A stretch of DNA of 64,000 bases, from the NCBI RefSeq assembly GCF_042186555.1, contig NC_133328.1:342218035-342282034 (forward strand), given 5' to 3'. Shown piece by piece: positions 1 to 10,024 of this stretch. The stretch is from Aquarana catesbeiana (lineage: Eukaryota; Chordata; Amphibia; Anura; Ranidae). The notes beneath the pieces were generated by a model. That model was given only the letters and a program-made list of their open reading frames with translations. It was not told the origin of the DNA and made no database searches. Every line of letters starts with the position of its first letter. Within the stretch, counting starts at the first letter, position 1. The translations under genes and the position numbers were made by a program.

Positions 1-1156
1 CTGTCAGAATGGCAGTGACCATGAGGAGAGAAGTTTAAAAAAAATGTTTATATTGCAGGCTAACTGTGCTCATCTAATAGAGTTTCCTCGGTCAAGGCTG
101 TCACAATTAACAGGTATCTGATGTCAAGGCTGGTGATGTTGCTAGCGGTGGGCCAGGGTATTCAGCCATTGCAGGGCCTCGTTGGGGGAAGTGAAGAACC
201 TGACGCTTTCTCCATCCTGTACACGAAGCCGGGCAGGAAATAGCATGCTGTATCGCAGGCCCTTGGCTCTGAGAGCCTGCTTCACCGCATCAAACGACTT
301 ACGCTGCTTCTGGGTATCTACCGAGAAGTCCGGAAAGAACATGAGGCGGGCCGCCTCGTGTCGAACCTCCGCCATCTTGCGGGCCTCTCGCAGTATCAGA
401 TCTCGGTCTCTAAAGTTCAGCAACCTAAATATAAAGGTGCGGGGTGGGGATCCAGGGGGACCCCGGGTCGGCGGCATCCTGTGGGCCCTCTCGATTGCGA
501 AAAACGGGGAGAAAGCAGCCTGCGGGAACAGCGAGCGAAGCAACCGCTCAGTATATGCAGACGCATCAGAGCCCTCCGACCCAGGGAGTCCTATGATCCG
601 CAAATTGTTTCGGCGGTTCCGATTCTCGGAATCTTCGGCCCGTGCTTCCAGATGTTTCACCCTCACCTGTAGGGTATGCAAGGTAGCCGAATGGTCTCTG
701 ACCACGTCTTCTGTATCGCCCACTCTGCGTTCCACCTCAGTCACCCGGTGCCTCACCTTCTCAAAGTCTTGTCTAATGAGACCAATTTCCAGTTGCACTG
801 TGTCTATTTTGGTAGTTAGTGTGGACAAGGAAGATTGGCAGCCCGTGATGGCTTGCATTAGAGCCGCGAAGTTACTTTGATCCGCGAGAGCAGGCTCCGG
901 TCCGTCTGTCTGTGTCGCCATGCTGCTCGCTCTCCCCACGTGGGCAGCCGCACCGCCTGAGGTACTTTGGGTTTTACTCGGCCTGTGGTGGTCCAAACGT
1001 CGCCGGCTCCTTGTCCGCATCCGCAGGGGGAGCCTGGGAGAGGGTTCAGACGGTTAAAAGGCTTGGCAGGATGGGTTAGCAGGATAAATTCCCCGCGATG
1101 GCTGCAGAGCTCCTTGACCAAGCGTCCTACACCGTCGCCATCTTGGACACGCCCCC
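1..1156 (-). mobile_element. L1-like non-LTR retrotransposon 1, 5' part (ORF2 lies beyond the window edge)
   Basis: On the minus strand the element begins at 1156 with GGGGGCGTGTCCAAGATGGC, the same G-run plus GCGTG start seen in the other two L1-like elements here. It has about 235 bp of 5' leader, then ORF1, then 141 bp of inter-ORF sequence before the window ends. Its left end and target duplication are not visible. The 5' end abuts sequence matching an arm of the foldback element, so it probably inserted into that foldback, but this cannot be confirmed without the other junction. Confidence 0.8.
142..921 (-). CDS. L1-type ORF1 protein (RNA-binding chaperone) of element 1
   Basis: The reading frame is intact and encodes about 259 residues from the ATG at 919-921. 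An in-frame ATG at 1018-1020 would add 33 residues; I prefer the inner one because the extension is low-complexity basic sequence. The N-terminal half is heptad-like and rich in charged residues, with segments such as EVERRVGDTEDVV, consistent with a trimerising coiled coil. It is followed by NRRNNLRIIGLPG, the typical start of the RNA-recognition fold of L1 ORF1 (Transposase_22 family). In known L1s this protein coats the element RNA in cytoplasmic particles and acts as a nucleic-acid chaperone. The stop at 142-144 leaves inter-ORF sequence running off the window, so ORF2 is expected to the left. Family assignment is confident; activity is unknown. Confidence 0.85.
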   Translation of the reverse strand: MATQTDGPEPALADQSNFAALMQAITGCQSSLSTLTTKIDTVQLEIGLIRQDFEKVRHRVTEVERRVGDTEDVVRDHSATLHTLQVRVKHLEARAEDSENRNRRNNLRIIGLPGSEGSDASAYTERLLRSLFPQAAFSPFFAIERAHRMPPTRGPPGSPPRTFIFRLLNFRDRDLILREARKMAEVRHEAARLMFFPDFSVDTQKQRKSFDAVKQALRAKGLRYSMLFPARLRVQDGESVRFFTSPNEALQWLNTLAHR

Positions 1157-1983
1157 TATTATACTTTTCTTTAATAAAAAATAATGAAACAAAAAAGTTA
1201 AAACATCCATGTGCATAAAAATGTGAAAGTGAAAACCACACACAAAAAAATGCATAAACAAACTAAAGTGTCTAAAAACTAAAAAGTAACTTGCCTCCGG
1301 AAATGTCCATGTATTGCTTCCACCATCCAAAAAAAGGGGGCACCACATACATCTGATGGTAAGACTGCACTCCCCAGCTCACTAGCTGCCAGTGCAGCAA
1401 GTAACAATTTGAGAATTAACAATCTCAGCTTCCACTCTATGGACACCTGATCCTGACTGTAGCAGCAGCAGCTCACCACTGGGGGATATTCAGAAAAGCC
1501 CACAACACCACTAAATTGAAAAGAACCACTCACACAAGGAGTCAAATACCAAAGCAGCCAAATAAAGTGTAATAATTTGTTACTGCTGCATATGAATCAC
1601 ATAAAAACGATAAAAAACCCCAGATGCCAAGTAGGATAAACATGTACAGCAGTGTGCTTACTCAGATGGCTGCCAGTTCTGAAACTAGAAGTGGCAGTGT
1701 GACATCAGCGTATAGCTCCACCCAATGCATTTAATGCCAATGTACATCTTCAGGGTACGCTAGAAAAGGTACTACTACTACTAGGTTTACTAGCATCCCC
1801 TGAAGACATGCATTGGCATGAAATGTGTTGGGGTGGAGCTATAGGCTGACATCACGCTGCCACTTTTGGTTTCAGAACTGGCAGCCATCTGAGTAAATGC
1901 ACTGCTATAAATTTTTTTTACTACTTGCCATCTGGATGATTTTTATTGTTTTTATGTTTTTTTTATGCATCATTAGAAAATTA

Positions 1984-2219
1984 CAGGCATACCCCACTTT
2001 TAAGTACACAATGGGGTTTATTTACTAAAGCCGGAAAGTGCAAAATCAGACTCACTTCTGCATAGAAACGAATGAGCTTCCAGGTTTTTTTTACCAAAGC
2101 TTAATTGAACAATCTGGGGTTAGAAGCTCATTGGTTTCTATGCAGAATGGAGTGTGATTTTGCACTTTCCAGCGTTAGTAAATAAACCCCACTGTGTACT
2201 TAAAAATGGGGTATGCCTG
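1984..2219. mobile_element. 236-bp palindromic MITE nested in foldback A
   Basis: The ends are inverted copies: CAGGCATACCCCACTTTTAA at the left and its near-complement ending GGGGTATGCCTG at the right. A TA dinucleotide lies outside each end (1982-1983 and 2220-2221). Inner segments also pair (GGGTTTATTTACTAAAG with CGTTAGTAAATAAACCCC). The left arm of foldback A lacks this segment, which supports insertion. TA flanks suggest a Tc1/mariner-type origin, but the family is not recognised with certainty. Confidence 0.75.
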
Positions 2220-2507
2220 TACTACACTATATCTGGCTCTTTGAGTGAGAGCTTCTTTTCTATCCAGTGGCATTGTGGGCTTTTCCGAAACTCCCCCAGT
2301 GGTGAGTTGCTGCTGCTACAGTCAGAGGACCTCAAGTGGATGGAGTTGGATGTCCATAGAGTACAGGCTGAGATTTTTAAATCCCAAAGCGTGACTTGCT
2401 GCACTGGCAGCTAGTGAGCTGATGACTGGCAGATCTTACCCTCAGTTGCACTTGGTGCCCCTTTTTGGATGGTGGAAGCAATACCTGGACATTTCTGAAG
2501 TTAAATT

Positions 2508-2523
2508 ACTTTTTTGTTTATTT
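2508..2523. repeat. Target-site duplication of L1 element 2, left copy
   Basis: ACTTTTTTGTTTATTT is repeated exactly at 10129-10144 and brackets the L1-like element. Removing the element and one copy restores the right arm of foldback A, whose left arm has the matching uninterrupted sequence around 1200-1290. Confidence 0.92.
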
Positions 2524-2536
2524 TTGTTTCAAAATG

Positions 2537-2542
2537 TTTATT
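2537..2542 (-). promoter_or_regulatory. Polyadenylation signal of L1 element 2
   Basis: AATAAA on the minus strand lies 13 bp before the 3' end of the element, which finishes in a short A-rich tail (TTTTGAAACAAA). Position and sequence fit the hexamer used by L1-type transcripts. Confidence 0.6.
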
Positions 2543-3532
2543 GAAATTTTCATTATAACAAAGATATAACAATGCAGTAATGAAATGTTACAAGCATGGC
2601 ATGGTTTGTATGTATACAGTATAAATACAGTACAACATGAAGTAAACCGTAATCAATAGACTACACAACTGAGATGAATAACCAAACCAAAGGAAGGAAC
2701 AAATAAGAAAGTCATTAGGTATTGTAAGACAGCATCTTCATTAGTTGTTATTTGAGTATCGTACGACGTCTTACTTGTATAACTGGGGGAGGGTTAAGTA
2801 CAGGTATACTCCAGTATGCTTCCACAACATCCAAACACCCCTGTCGGGTCCTAACTGTGTCTGGATGGGGAAGCTATAGATCCCAGCTGGAGGTGTCAAT
2901 AAAGGAGTATTTTACCTGTACGGTAGAAAGAAAAGGAAAAGGAGATCCTTTTAAGAGAAATCCCCACCTGACCATAGGGTAGCCAGCGTAATATCAATGT
3001 CAATGTGGGATATATAACCTAGCACCTGTCTGGGAGAGGGTCTTAACAGCCACGTAACTGAGACTCCCTCGGTAGTATGTGTTGCAACATTGTTCCGGTG
3101 AGGAGTAAGTGGACGATACTTATATACATGAGAAGACTACGACCGAGGGGTATGGTTTTCATTTTATACATGTCTGGCCCTCTCCCAGTACTCTGCAACG
3201 TAGTTTACAAAATGGGTATCTGAGAAGAATGAGGCGTGAGTGATTTGGGGGCTCATACTAAATATGGGGGGCCAGGCTTGGGAGAAAATGAGGCTGGGGG
3301 AGAAGGGAGGGAAGGGTGTGAAGGGTAGGTAGGGCATGAGGGAGGGGGGGAGGGGTGGGATGGGGGGTCTGGAGAATCTCTGGCTCCTCCAGATGAGGGT
3401 GGGGGTGGCTGGGAGTATCCAGAATGTGTGAGTAATGAACAAATCGGGGATAAAACCACAGCGAGGTGGGGGCAACGGATGAGTATATCTAGTCTGTATA
3501 TGTGTATAGACTGAGTGGTATTCTTATATAAT
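2543..3532 (-). other. 3' UTR of L1 element 2 with a strand-asymmetric G/C tract
   Basis: About 990 bp without convincing coding potential lies between the ORF2 stop and the polyadenylation signal. Positions 3246-3392 form a strongly G-rich tract on the plus strand with many runs of three or more G. On the retrotransposon sense strand it is C-rich. Short open frames across this tract are low-complexity Pro/Ser shadows. Confidence 0.7.
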
Positions 3533-6500
3533 CTAGTCACTGTGTGTAGGAGAGTTCAGGATGGACTGGTAGTCCGGCAGAGTCTTAAAGTGGGTCCAGC
3601 ACGCCCATTTATGGTTAAATTTCGTTGGGGTGTCTTGAGCAATATGTATACGTTTTTCCATTTCTTCTATTTTGTTTATTCTGGCGAACCATTCAGCCAG
3701 GGTAGGTGTTTTGTGTGATTTCCAGTGTATGGGTATACATTGTTTTGCTGCATTGATCAAGTACATCATAAGTGATTTATGGTATGTGCTGTGTGGGTGG
3801 GAAGAGAGGTGAAGGAGGAATTGAGCTGGGGCGAAGTCTAGGTTATAGGTGGTGATCTGCTCAATCATTTTGTGAACCTCTGACCAAAAGGTTTGGAGAG
3901 GGGTGCAGGACCACCACATATGTAGTAGGGTACCCTTTGCTTGGTGGCACCTCCAGCATGTTTCGGGAATGTCAGATTTGAATTTGTGCAATAGTGCTGG
4001 GGTATGGTACCACCTCGACAGTATTTTGAATCCATTCTCTTGAGTGGAAACGTTTATTGAGCCTTTATGTATGTGCGAGAATATACGCTCCCAGCTCTCT
4101 TCCGTAATTTGTATAAAAAGATCCTTCTCCCATTTTTTGCAAAACTGACTGTCGTTTGCTTTGAGATCAGCAAAAAGCATATTGTGTATCTGCAAAATAA
4201 GGTGTGTTTGTGGTGATGAATGGGTACATAGAGTTTCAAAGGGTGTAAGTTGCCTGGAACATTGACCTGTCTTATCAAGCGTTTGGAGGTAGTATGCTAT
4301 CATTAGGTATGTCCACTGTGGGATAAGTGTTTTTTCAGAGCGTAATGCTAGTTGCATTGCGGGGATGATTTTGCCCTGGTGGAGGAAGTGGTATGCTCTG
4401 GTTTGTCCTTGAGGTAAATTATCATCTAGAAACTGGTGGTGCATACCTGGGGGGAAGTCCGGGTTCAGTTTTATTGGTGTCAATGGGCTGGGAGTAGAAG
4501 AGAGCGAAACCTTTTTGCAGGTTAAGTGGAAGTATCGCAGGGTGGGACCTATCGTCGGGTGAGTTTGGATCTCTTGTGGGATATGGTGAAGAGAGATCCA
4601 CGGGAGTGATTTACATTCTAACTTCGTAAAGGAGGCTTCAAGGGAAACCCAGTCTTTCTGTTGGGTGTGAACATTCCAATCCACTATCCTGGCGAGATGG
4701 GTAGCTATGTGGTAATTGGAGATGTTGGGAAGGCCTATACCTCCTAAATTTTTCGGACGGGAGAGCAAGAGATGGCTAATTCTGTGTTTATGTTTACCCC
4801 ATAAGAACTTAGAACTGATCTGTCTGTATGACTTGAAAAAAAGAGGGGGAATCTGTATCGGGATCGTCTGTAGTAAATATAAGATCCGGGGGAGAGCGTT
4901 CATTTTTAGTATGGCCGCTCTGCCAAACCACGAGAATGTCAGTTTATTCCAAGTTTCAAAGTCAGAGGCTAATTTGTTTAAGAGGGGGAGGAAATTTTTA
5001 CTATATAGGTCCGAGAGTGAGGATGGGATTTGTATCCCTAAGTATGTTAATGCGTCTTGTTTCCATTGGAATGGGAAGTTGTGTTTGCATTGGTCTACTG
5101 TGTGTTGGGTTAGTGATATATTAAGGGCGAAAGATTTAGAGAAGTTAATCTTCAGATTGGATAGGGACTGAAAGAGCTTAAATTCCGATAGTAATATTGG
5201 CAAGGTTGTTAAAGGTTGTGAAAGGAATAGTAGTATATCGTCCGCATAAGCAGCATACTTATATTCTTTTACTGGTGAGAGAATTCCTTTTATGTCTGGG
5301 TTGAGTTTTATTTTCCTTAGAAAGGGTTCTAGAGTTAATACAAAGAGGAGGGGTGATAGTGGGCACCCCTGCCTCGTTCCGTTATGGATCGGGAAGGCGT
5401 TCGACAGAGTACCGTTGATCCTTACTTTCGCTGCTGGAGAGCTATATAATGACATGATAAAGCCAATCAACTGAGGACCAAGTCCTATGGCTTGTAAAAC
5501 CGCAAGCATGTAATCCCAGGATACTCTGTCGAACGCCTTCTCCGCATCCAATGACAAGAAAAATCCTTTTTGTTTAGTACGTGTGATCAGGTGATGTAGG
5601 TTAATTGCTTTGCAGGTGTTATCCCTGGCTTCTCTTCCAGGGATAAAGCCGACTTGATCGTGGGATATAATGGAGGGGAGAAGTGTTAATAATCTGTTGG
5701 CTAGAATTTTGGAGAAGATTTTGATGTCTACATTTAATAAGGAGATCGGCCTATAATTATTAGTGTGGGAGGGGTCCTTATCTTCTTTTGGGATAACTAC
5801 TATGTGGGCTTCTAGCATCCCACTAGTGAGGGGGTTAGTGGGGGAGAGAGAGTTAAAGGTCCTTAGGAATGGGGCTTGGAGGATGTCTGTAAACGTTTTG
5901 TAATAGGCAGCTGGGAGGCCATCCGGGCCCGGGCTTTTACCGGGCTTAAGTTGTTTGAGGGCCTGGGACCATTCCATAGAAGTAATTGGTAAGTCAAGGG
6001 ATGCTGATATCTCTGGGGATAGTTTCTCAGGGGCATATTGATCTAGGAATGATTTAATATTTCGGATTCTTGTTGGTGTAGGGGTAGATGTTGGTTCTGA
6101 TGTATGTAGGTCATAAAGGGAGGAATAATAGTTCGCAAATTCCTTTGCTATTTCTTCATTTTGTGTGAGGGACTGTCCTGAGGTGGATTGTAATTTGTAT
6201 ATTGTGTTGTCAGTTTTTTGTTTGCGTAAAGCCCTTGCTAACAATCTGCTGCTTTTGTTACTGAACTCATAAAATAGTTTGTGTGAGAGGATGAACTTTT
6301 TCTTAAGGTTAGAGTAAATTTCTTCTTTGATAAGTGTACGGATCTCTGTTAGCTCTGTTTGGGTGTCTTGTGCTAACGTTTGTTTGTGGGATGCTTCTAG
6401 CTTTTTAAGTCTCGCAAAAAGGTTGTGTAGGTTGGCTTTTTTGGCTTTTCTAATGGAAGCTGTAATAGATATTAGTTTCCCTCTTATTACGCATTTGTGC

Positions 6501-7390
6501 GCTTCCCATTGCGTCAGAGGGGATGTGTCTGGGGTATTATTCTCTATAAAGTAATCCTTCAGACAGGAGCGGATTTCTGCTACCTGTATTTCATCCGTCA
6601 GGAGTGTGTGATCTAATTTCCACAAGTAGGGACGTTGGGGAGTGTCGGAGAGATTGAGTGACATAGAAATGGGGTGATGGTCTGAGAGTGACATCGGGTC
6701 TTTAGTCGCGGTGGAGAGGGTGGGGAGGCCTGGTTGTGATAGGAATAAGTAGTCGATACGGGAATATTTATTGTGTGGGGCCGAGCAAAATGTGTAGTCC
6801 TTATCTGATGGATGTAGGGTTCTCCATGAATCGTGTAGTGCTAAGTCTTGTAGACATTTTTTGATCTGTTTTAGGGCTCTGTATGGAAGATGAGATTTGC
6901 CTGTTGAGGAATCTACAATGGGGTCAAGGGGAACATTAAAATCCCCCCCCAGAATCAGGAGGCCTTCCTGAAAGGATGATAATTCTCTCGTTATTGTGCG
7001 GAAGAACGGAACCTGAGAGGTGTTAGGGCTATAAATGTTTGCTAGGGTGATTGGTCTACTGTTGAGTGTGCCTTTGATGAAGATGAATCTGCCTTGTGCA
7101 TCTGTTAAAGTATCTGAAATTTGCAGGTGTGTATTCTTGGAAAGAAGAATTGAAACTCCCTTTGTCTTTGAAGAAGATGTAGTGGCATGATAACAGTGGG
7201 GGAAGAAGTGGTTCGTCATTTTAGGGATGTTAGTGCTAGAGAAGTGGGTCTCCTGTATGAAGATTACGTCTGCCTTTGAACTACGCATTTGAGCAAGTAA
7301 CTGTGAACGCTTTTCAGGGATGTTTAGGCCCTTTGCGTTGATAGATATAACTTGGGTGAGTGGTTGCGCCTGACGAGGTGCCATTGTCAC
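3533..7390 (-). CDS. L1-type ORF2 protein: AP endonuclease and reverse transcriptase (element 2)
   Basis: One open frame of 1285 residues. The N-terminal apurinic-like endonuclease shows N18 (SINAKG), E47 (QETHF), D150/N152 (GGDFN), D213 (SRIDYLF) and D237/H238 (LSDHHP), the complete catalytic set. The reverse transcriptase follows, with PGPDG (487-491), YRPISLLN (546-553), motif A LSLDAEKAFDRV with D615, RQGCPLSP (673-680) and YADD with D717/D718 (codons 5237-5242). A C-terminal Cys-Cys-His-Cys knuckle uses C1145, C1148, H1157 and C1162. In this family the endonuclease nicks target DNA and the RT copies the RNA in place in the nucleus (target-primed reverse transcription). All key residues are present, so the protein may be functional; this is inferred, not shown. 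The start at 7388-7390 precedes the endonuclease fold by about 12 residues. Confidence 0.96.
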   Translation of the reverse strand: MTMAPRQAQPLTQVISINAKGLNIPEKRSQLLAQMRSSKADVIFIQETHFSSTNIPKMTNHFFPHCYHATTSSSKTKGVSILLSKNTHLQISDTLTDAQGRFIFIKGTLNSRPITLANIYSPNTSQVPFFRTITRELSSFQEGLLILGGDFNVPLDPIVDSSTGKSHLPYRALKQIKKCLQDLALHDSWRTLHPSDKDYTFCSAPHNKYSRIDYLFLSQPGLPTLSTATKDPMSLSDHHPISMSLNLSDTPQRPYLWKLDHTLLTDEIQVAEIRSCLKDYFIENNTPDTSPLTQWEAHKCVIRGKLISITASIRKAKKANLHNLFARLKKLEASHKQTLAQDTQTELTEIRTLIKEEIYSNLKKKFILSHKLFYEFSNKSSRLLARALRKQKTDNTIYKLQSTSGQSLTQNEEIAKEFANYYSSLYDLHTSEPTSTPTPTRIRNIKSFLDQYAPEKLSPEISASLDLPITSMEWSQALKQLKPGKSPGPDGLPAAYYKTFTDILQAPFLRTFNSLSPTNPLTSGMLEAHIVVIPKEDKDPSHTNNYRPISLLNVDIKIFSKILANRLLTLLPSIISHDQVGFIPGREARDNTCKAINLHHLITRTKQKGFFLSLDAEKAFDRVSWDYMLAVLQAIGLGPQLIGFIMSLYSSPAAKVRINGTLSNAFPIHNGTRQGCPLSPLLFVLTLEPFLRKIKLNPDIKGILSPVKEYKYAAYADDILLFLSQPLTTLPILLSEFKLFQSLSNLKINFSKSFALNISLTQHTVDQCKHNFPFQWKQDALTYLGIQIPSSLSDLYSKNFLPLLNKLASDFETWNKLTFSWFGRAAILKMNALPRILYLLQTIPIQIPPLFFKSYRQISSKFLWGKHKHRISHLLLSRPKNLGGIGLPNISNYHIATHLARIVDWNVHTQQKDWVSLEASFTKLECKSLPWISLHHIPQEIQTHPTIGPTLRYFHLTCKKVSLSSTPSPLTPIKLNPDFPPGMHHQFLDDNLPQGQTRAYHFLHQGKIIPAMQLALRSEKTLIPQWTYLMIAYYLQTLDKTGQCSRQLTPFETLCTHSSPQTHLILQIHNMLFADLKANDSQFCKKWEKDLFIQITEESWERIFSHIHKGSINVSTQENGFKILSRWYHTPALLHKFKSDIPETCWRCHQAKGTLLHMWWSCTPLQTFWSEVHKMIEQITTYNLDFAPAQFLLHLSSHPHSTYHKSLMMYLINAAKQCIPIHWKSHKTPTLAEWFARINKIEEMEKRIHIAQDTPTKFNHKWACWTHFKTLPDYQSILNSPTHSD

Positions 7391-8878
7391 TCTTAAAAGG
7401 CTTGGATACCTAAGTTTATGAAGGTATTTAGGAGGAGTCAGAGATTAGGTTTCGGGTATGTTTGGGTTAAGGGCAGGAGGATATTAGCGTAGTGATGAGG
7501 GTAGGGGTGGGTGTAATGGAATGGAGGGAGGGTGTGAGGTGGAGTAGCTTCAGGGGAAGTAAACAAGGATACCGGTTGTGTGGGTCGACCGGCAAACCCA
7601 CTTGTTAAATACGGGGGGACCGGTGTGGGTCAGCTAGAATCACTGGATTCTGCTGTGTGCGGGAGTGGAAGGTGACGTTCAGAGAAGGGAGGTCGTCCTG
7701 TGTCCCAAAGAGGTCATAACGGGCAGAGTATATGGTTGCTTAATACACAGGTCGGGGCTCCACAGTGGATGTTAAGGGAATCCCACTGTGGGCCCGAATG
7801 GTAACTGAAATGTTTTCTGACTATGGTGTGTTGAGGGTAAAATCGCATCCTTGTCATAGGAGATCTATGAGTTATGGTGGTAAATATAGGTCCCGGGAGT
7901 TTTAGGGGTTTTTTGATTTGAGCGATGTATTATAGAGAGTGGGCAGATACACTATCGTGTGTTACTTATCTATTTGTGGAGTGGTGATAGTGACTTTCTG
8001 CCTCTTATGCCAAGAGGACTATAGTTGGCTGATGTTAAGATGAGTAATACAGATGTTTTTGTCAACAAGTATATAACTGTACAGGCCCCCGGTAGCGTTC
8101 TTGAGAATGTAGGTGTACAGAACCTGTGGGCCTGATGACTTTTCAAAATAATTAGCAAGTTTGCACCTTTGTAAACTTAACAAACTAGACAAAACAAAAG
8201 GTTAACGGAAACAATCGTACCTGTAAAAGAGAGGGTGGATCATCAATAAGATCTCCCTGGTATCGAGAGGGGCTCGCTCATCCGCAATCTCTGGGCAAAA
8301 TCTTTGTGAATTGCCCTCTACTGGTGGTTGAGTGATAAGTAGAATAAATTTAGTGAGAGAGGGTCAGGCTGAGGTTAGAGTGTTCGGAGTACATGGGTGA
8401 GTATTTTTGGTGTGGATCGCTTACCAGAGCCCGCCCCTTTCGACCTCCAGATCGATTACGGTATTCGCTGTTGTCTAAGGTTTAAACATATTAGAGTTAT
8501 ATACCAGAATGTAAAACATAAGAGAAACTAGGGAGGGGCGGGGTTGTATGACCACATCTCTGACCGTATCTCAACCATTGGTACTATTATTCCCGTATGT
8601 ACGGTAAAATGGTTTTGTTATGATAAAGAACACATGCTCATGAGAGTGTGCTATGGGGTGAAGCTCTGAGCTATTTATCCTGAGGGGAAGAGAGTACGAG
8701 AGGAGGCCCTAAGATACAAAAATAATAAAATGGAGGGAGAGAAGCAAGGGTATATAGGGAAAAGGATAGAAATAGAAAGACATGTATATTTACTGCTGGT
8801 GTCCTTAATTTTAAGTCAGAGCAGCTTCTCTTGTTCTTCTGTTTGGGTATCTTCTGAAATCCAGGCTTTACCAAACCG
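7391..8878 (-). other. Inter-ORF region of L1 element 2
   Basis: Nearly 1.5 kb separates the ORF1 stop from the ORF2 start. I see no conserved coding frame, tRNA or obvious inserted element. Small frames (for example 7970-8158) lack recognisable features. The spacing is much longer than in mammalian L1s and about twice that of element 3 in this window (629 bp). Confidence 0.6.
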
Positions 8879-10024
8879 TTAGGTGATCCTGGCTCTGCGG
8901 TGTGCCGGGGAGGCTGTGGGGCTGCCGTTCCTCGGCAAGCCCGGATCTCGTTGCGGGGAGAGATGTGGCCTTTGGAGGTGTCGGCGGCGTCCAAGGTGGA
9001 AGTTTCCTGCTTCTGCTATGCCGTCCATCGATGTGGCTCTGTGCATCTGGGGGAGACGAAAATCGCTGCACCAGTCCGGCAGGGCGACAATTGGGATATC
9101 CAGTGTAGAGCAGAAGTGGTCCAAGTCCTCTGGGACTCTGAGGAGGGCTGTGCGGCCCTGGTGCAATGCAGACAGACCAAAGGGGAATTTCCATTGGTAT
9201 GCGATAGATCTGGTTCGCAGAGTGTCGAGTAAGGGCCTCAATTCACGTCTCCTCTGCAGGGTAATGTTGGAGAGATCTTGATAGATTTTGACGTTTGAGC
9301 CTTGAAAGAGTATCTGATTACGATTTCTGGAAGATCTCAGAATATCCTCTTTTAGTGAGAAATCTATAAGGCAGCAGACGGTGTCTCTGCGGGGGTCTGT
9401 GTCTCTCCCTCTTGGTCGTAGTGCCCTGTGTATGCGTTCAAAACCTACTGGAGCATCTTGGGGCCTGTCCAGGAGATCATTCACAATGGTAGTAACTGCT
9501 TGAGATAACTGCTGTGAATCGATCGATTCTGGTATCCCTCTAAATCGGAGGTTGCGGCGTCTCCCGCGATTGTCGAGGTCCTCCATGTGGCGATTTATGT
9601 CTCTTAAATGTATGGCGTGGGACTCAGTGAGCTGCTGTACATGGCACAGGGAAGCCTCGTGTCGTGTCTGGGTCGTTTCAACCTCTTCTACTCTGTGTGA
9701 GATTGCCTGGAGATCGGACCGCATGTCTGAGATGGCCGCCATCAGAGTGTTTTTTATGTCTGCAGCCACAGTATGAAGGTCATCTAGGTTTACTGTGGGT
9801 GGGTGCCTCTGTTCTGTCCCAGTGCCTGTTCTGCTCTGTGTGCCTGAGCTGGGGGTGCTGGCGCTCTGGGGCTGCGGTTTACTCGAGGCCGCTGGCTGAG
9901 CGGCTTGCATGGCGCCTCTGGGCCGGGAGCGGAAGATCTCGGGAATATGCTCTCCCCGCGGGGGATTTTGGTTCCGAGGGGATCTGGATCGGGATGCTGA
10001 GGTGCTGCGGGCTGTTCTTACCAT
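8879..10024 (-). CDS. L1-type ORF1 protein of element 2
   Basis: An intact frame of 381 residues. Residues 1-75 are basic, Ser/Arg/Pro-rich and probably disordered. Residues ~80-150 show heptad spacing consistent with a coiled coil. RGRRRNLRFRGIPES at ~153-167 begins the RNA-recognition fold. A C-terminal domain follows (IYQDLSNITLQRRRELRPLL near 247-266, then IAYQWKFPFGLSAL). This is the ORF1 (Transposase_22) plan: a trimeric RNA-binding protein that packages element RNA with ORF2p. The last ~65 residues are His/Arg/Pro-rich and extend past the usual end of the fold, which may be family-specific. The start at 10022-10024 lies 104 bp inside the element 5' end, giving a short leader with no upstream ATG obvious in frame. 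Confidence 0.9.
   Translation of the reverse strand: MVRTARSTSASRSRSPRNQNPPRGEHIPEIFRSRPRGAMQAAQPAASSKPQPQSASTPSSGTQSRTGTGTEQRHPPTVNLDDLHTVAADIKNTLMAAISDMRSDLQAISHRVEEVETTQTRHEASLCHVQQLTESHAIHLRDINRHMEDLDNRGRRRNLRFRGIPESIDSQQLSQAVTTIVNDLLDRPQDAPVGFERIHRALRPRGRDTDPRRDTVCCLIDFSLKEDILRSSRNRNQILFQGSNVKIYQDLSNITLQRRRELRPLLDTLRTRSIAYQWKFPFGLSALHQGRTALLRVPEDLDHFCSTLDIPIVALPDWCSDFRLPQMHRATSMDGIAEAGNFHLGRRRHLQRPHLSPQRDPGLPRNGSPTASPAHRRARIT

Larger units (their letters stand above)
1157..2523. mobile_element. Foldback (long inverted repeat) element A, left arm, apex and most of right arm
   Basis: This stretch folds back on itself. Segment 1376-1401 is a perfect 26-bp reverse complement of 2395-2420. 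Segment 1283-1346 pairs with about 2447-2515, and 1656-1756 pairs with about 1797-1895, with an apex near 1760-1795. The right arm is lengthened by a MITE (1984-2219) and split at 2523 by an L1 insertion, resuming at 10145. No transposase is visible, so it is non-autonomous or a relic. The left end is cut by, or joins, L1 element 1 at 1156/1157. Confidence 0.8.

Noticed and set aside
182..880. Long plus-strand frame opposite the ORF1 of element 1
   Set aside because: It is the antisense shadow of a clear L1 ORF1 and lacks any recognisable motif.
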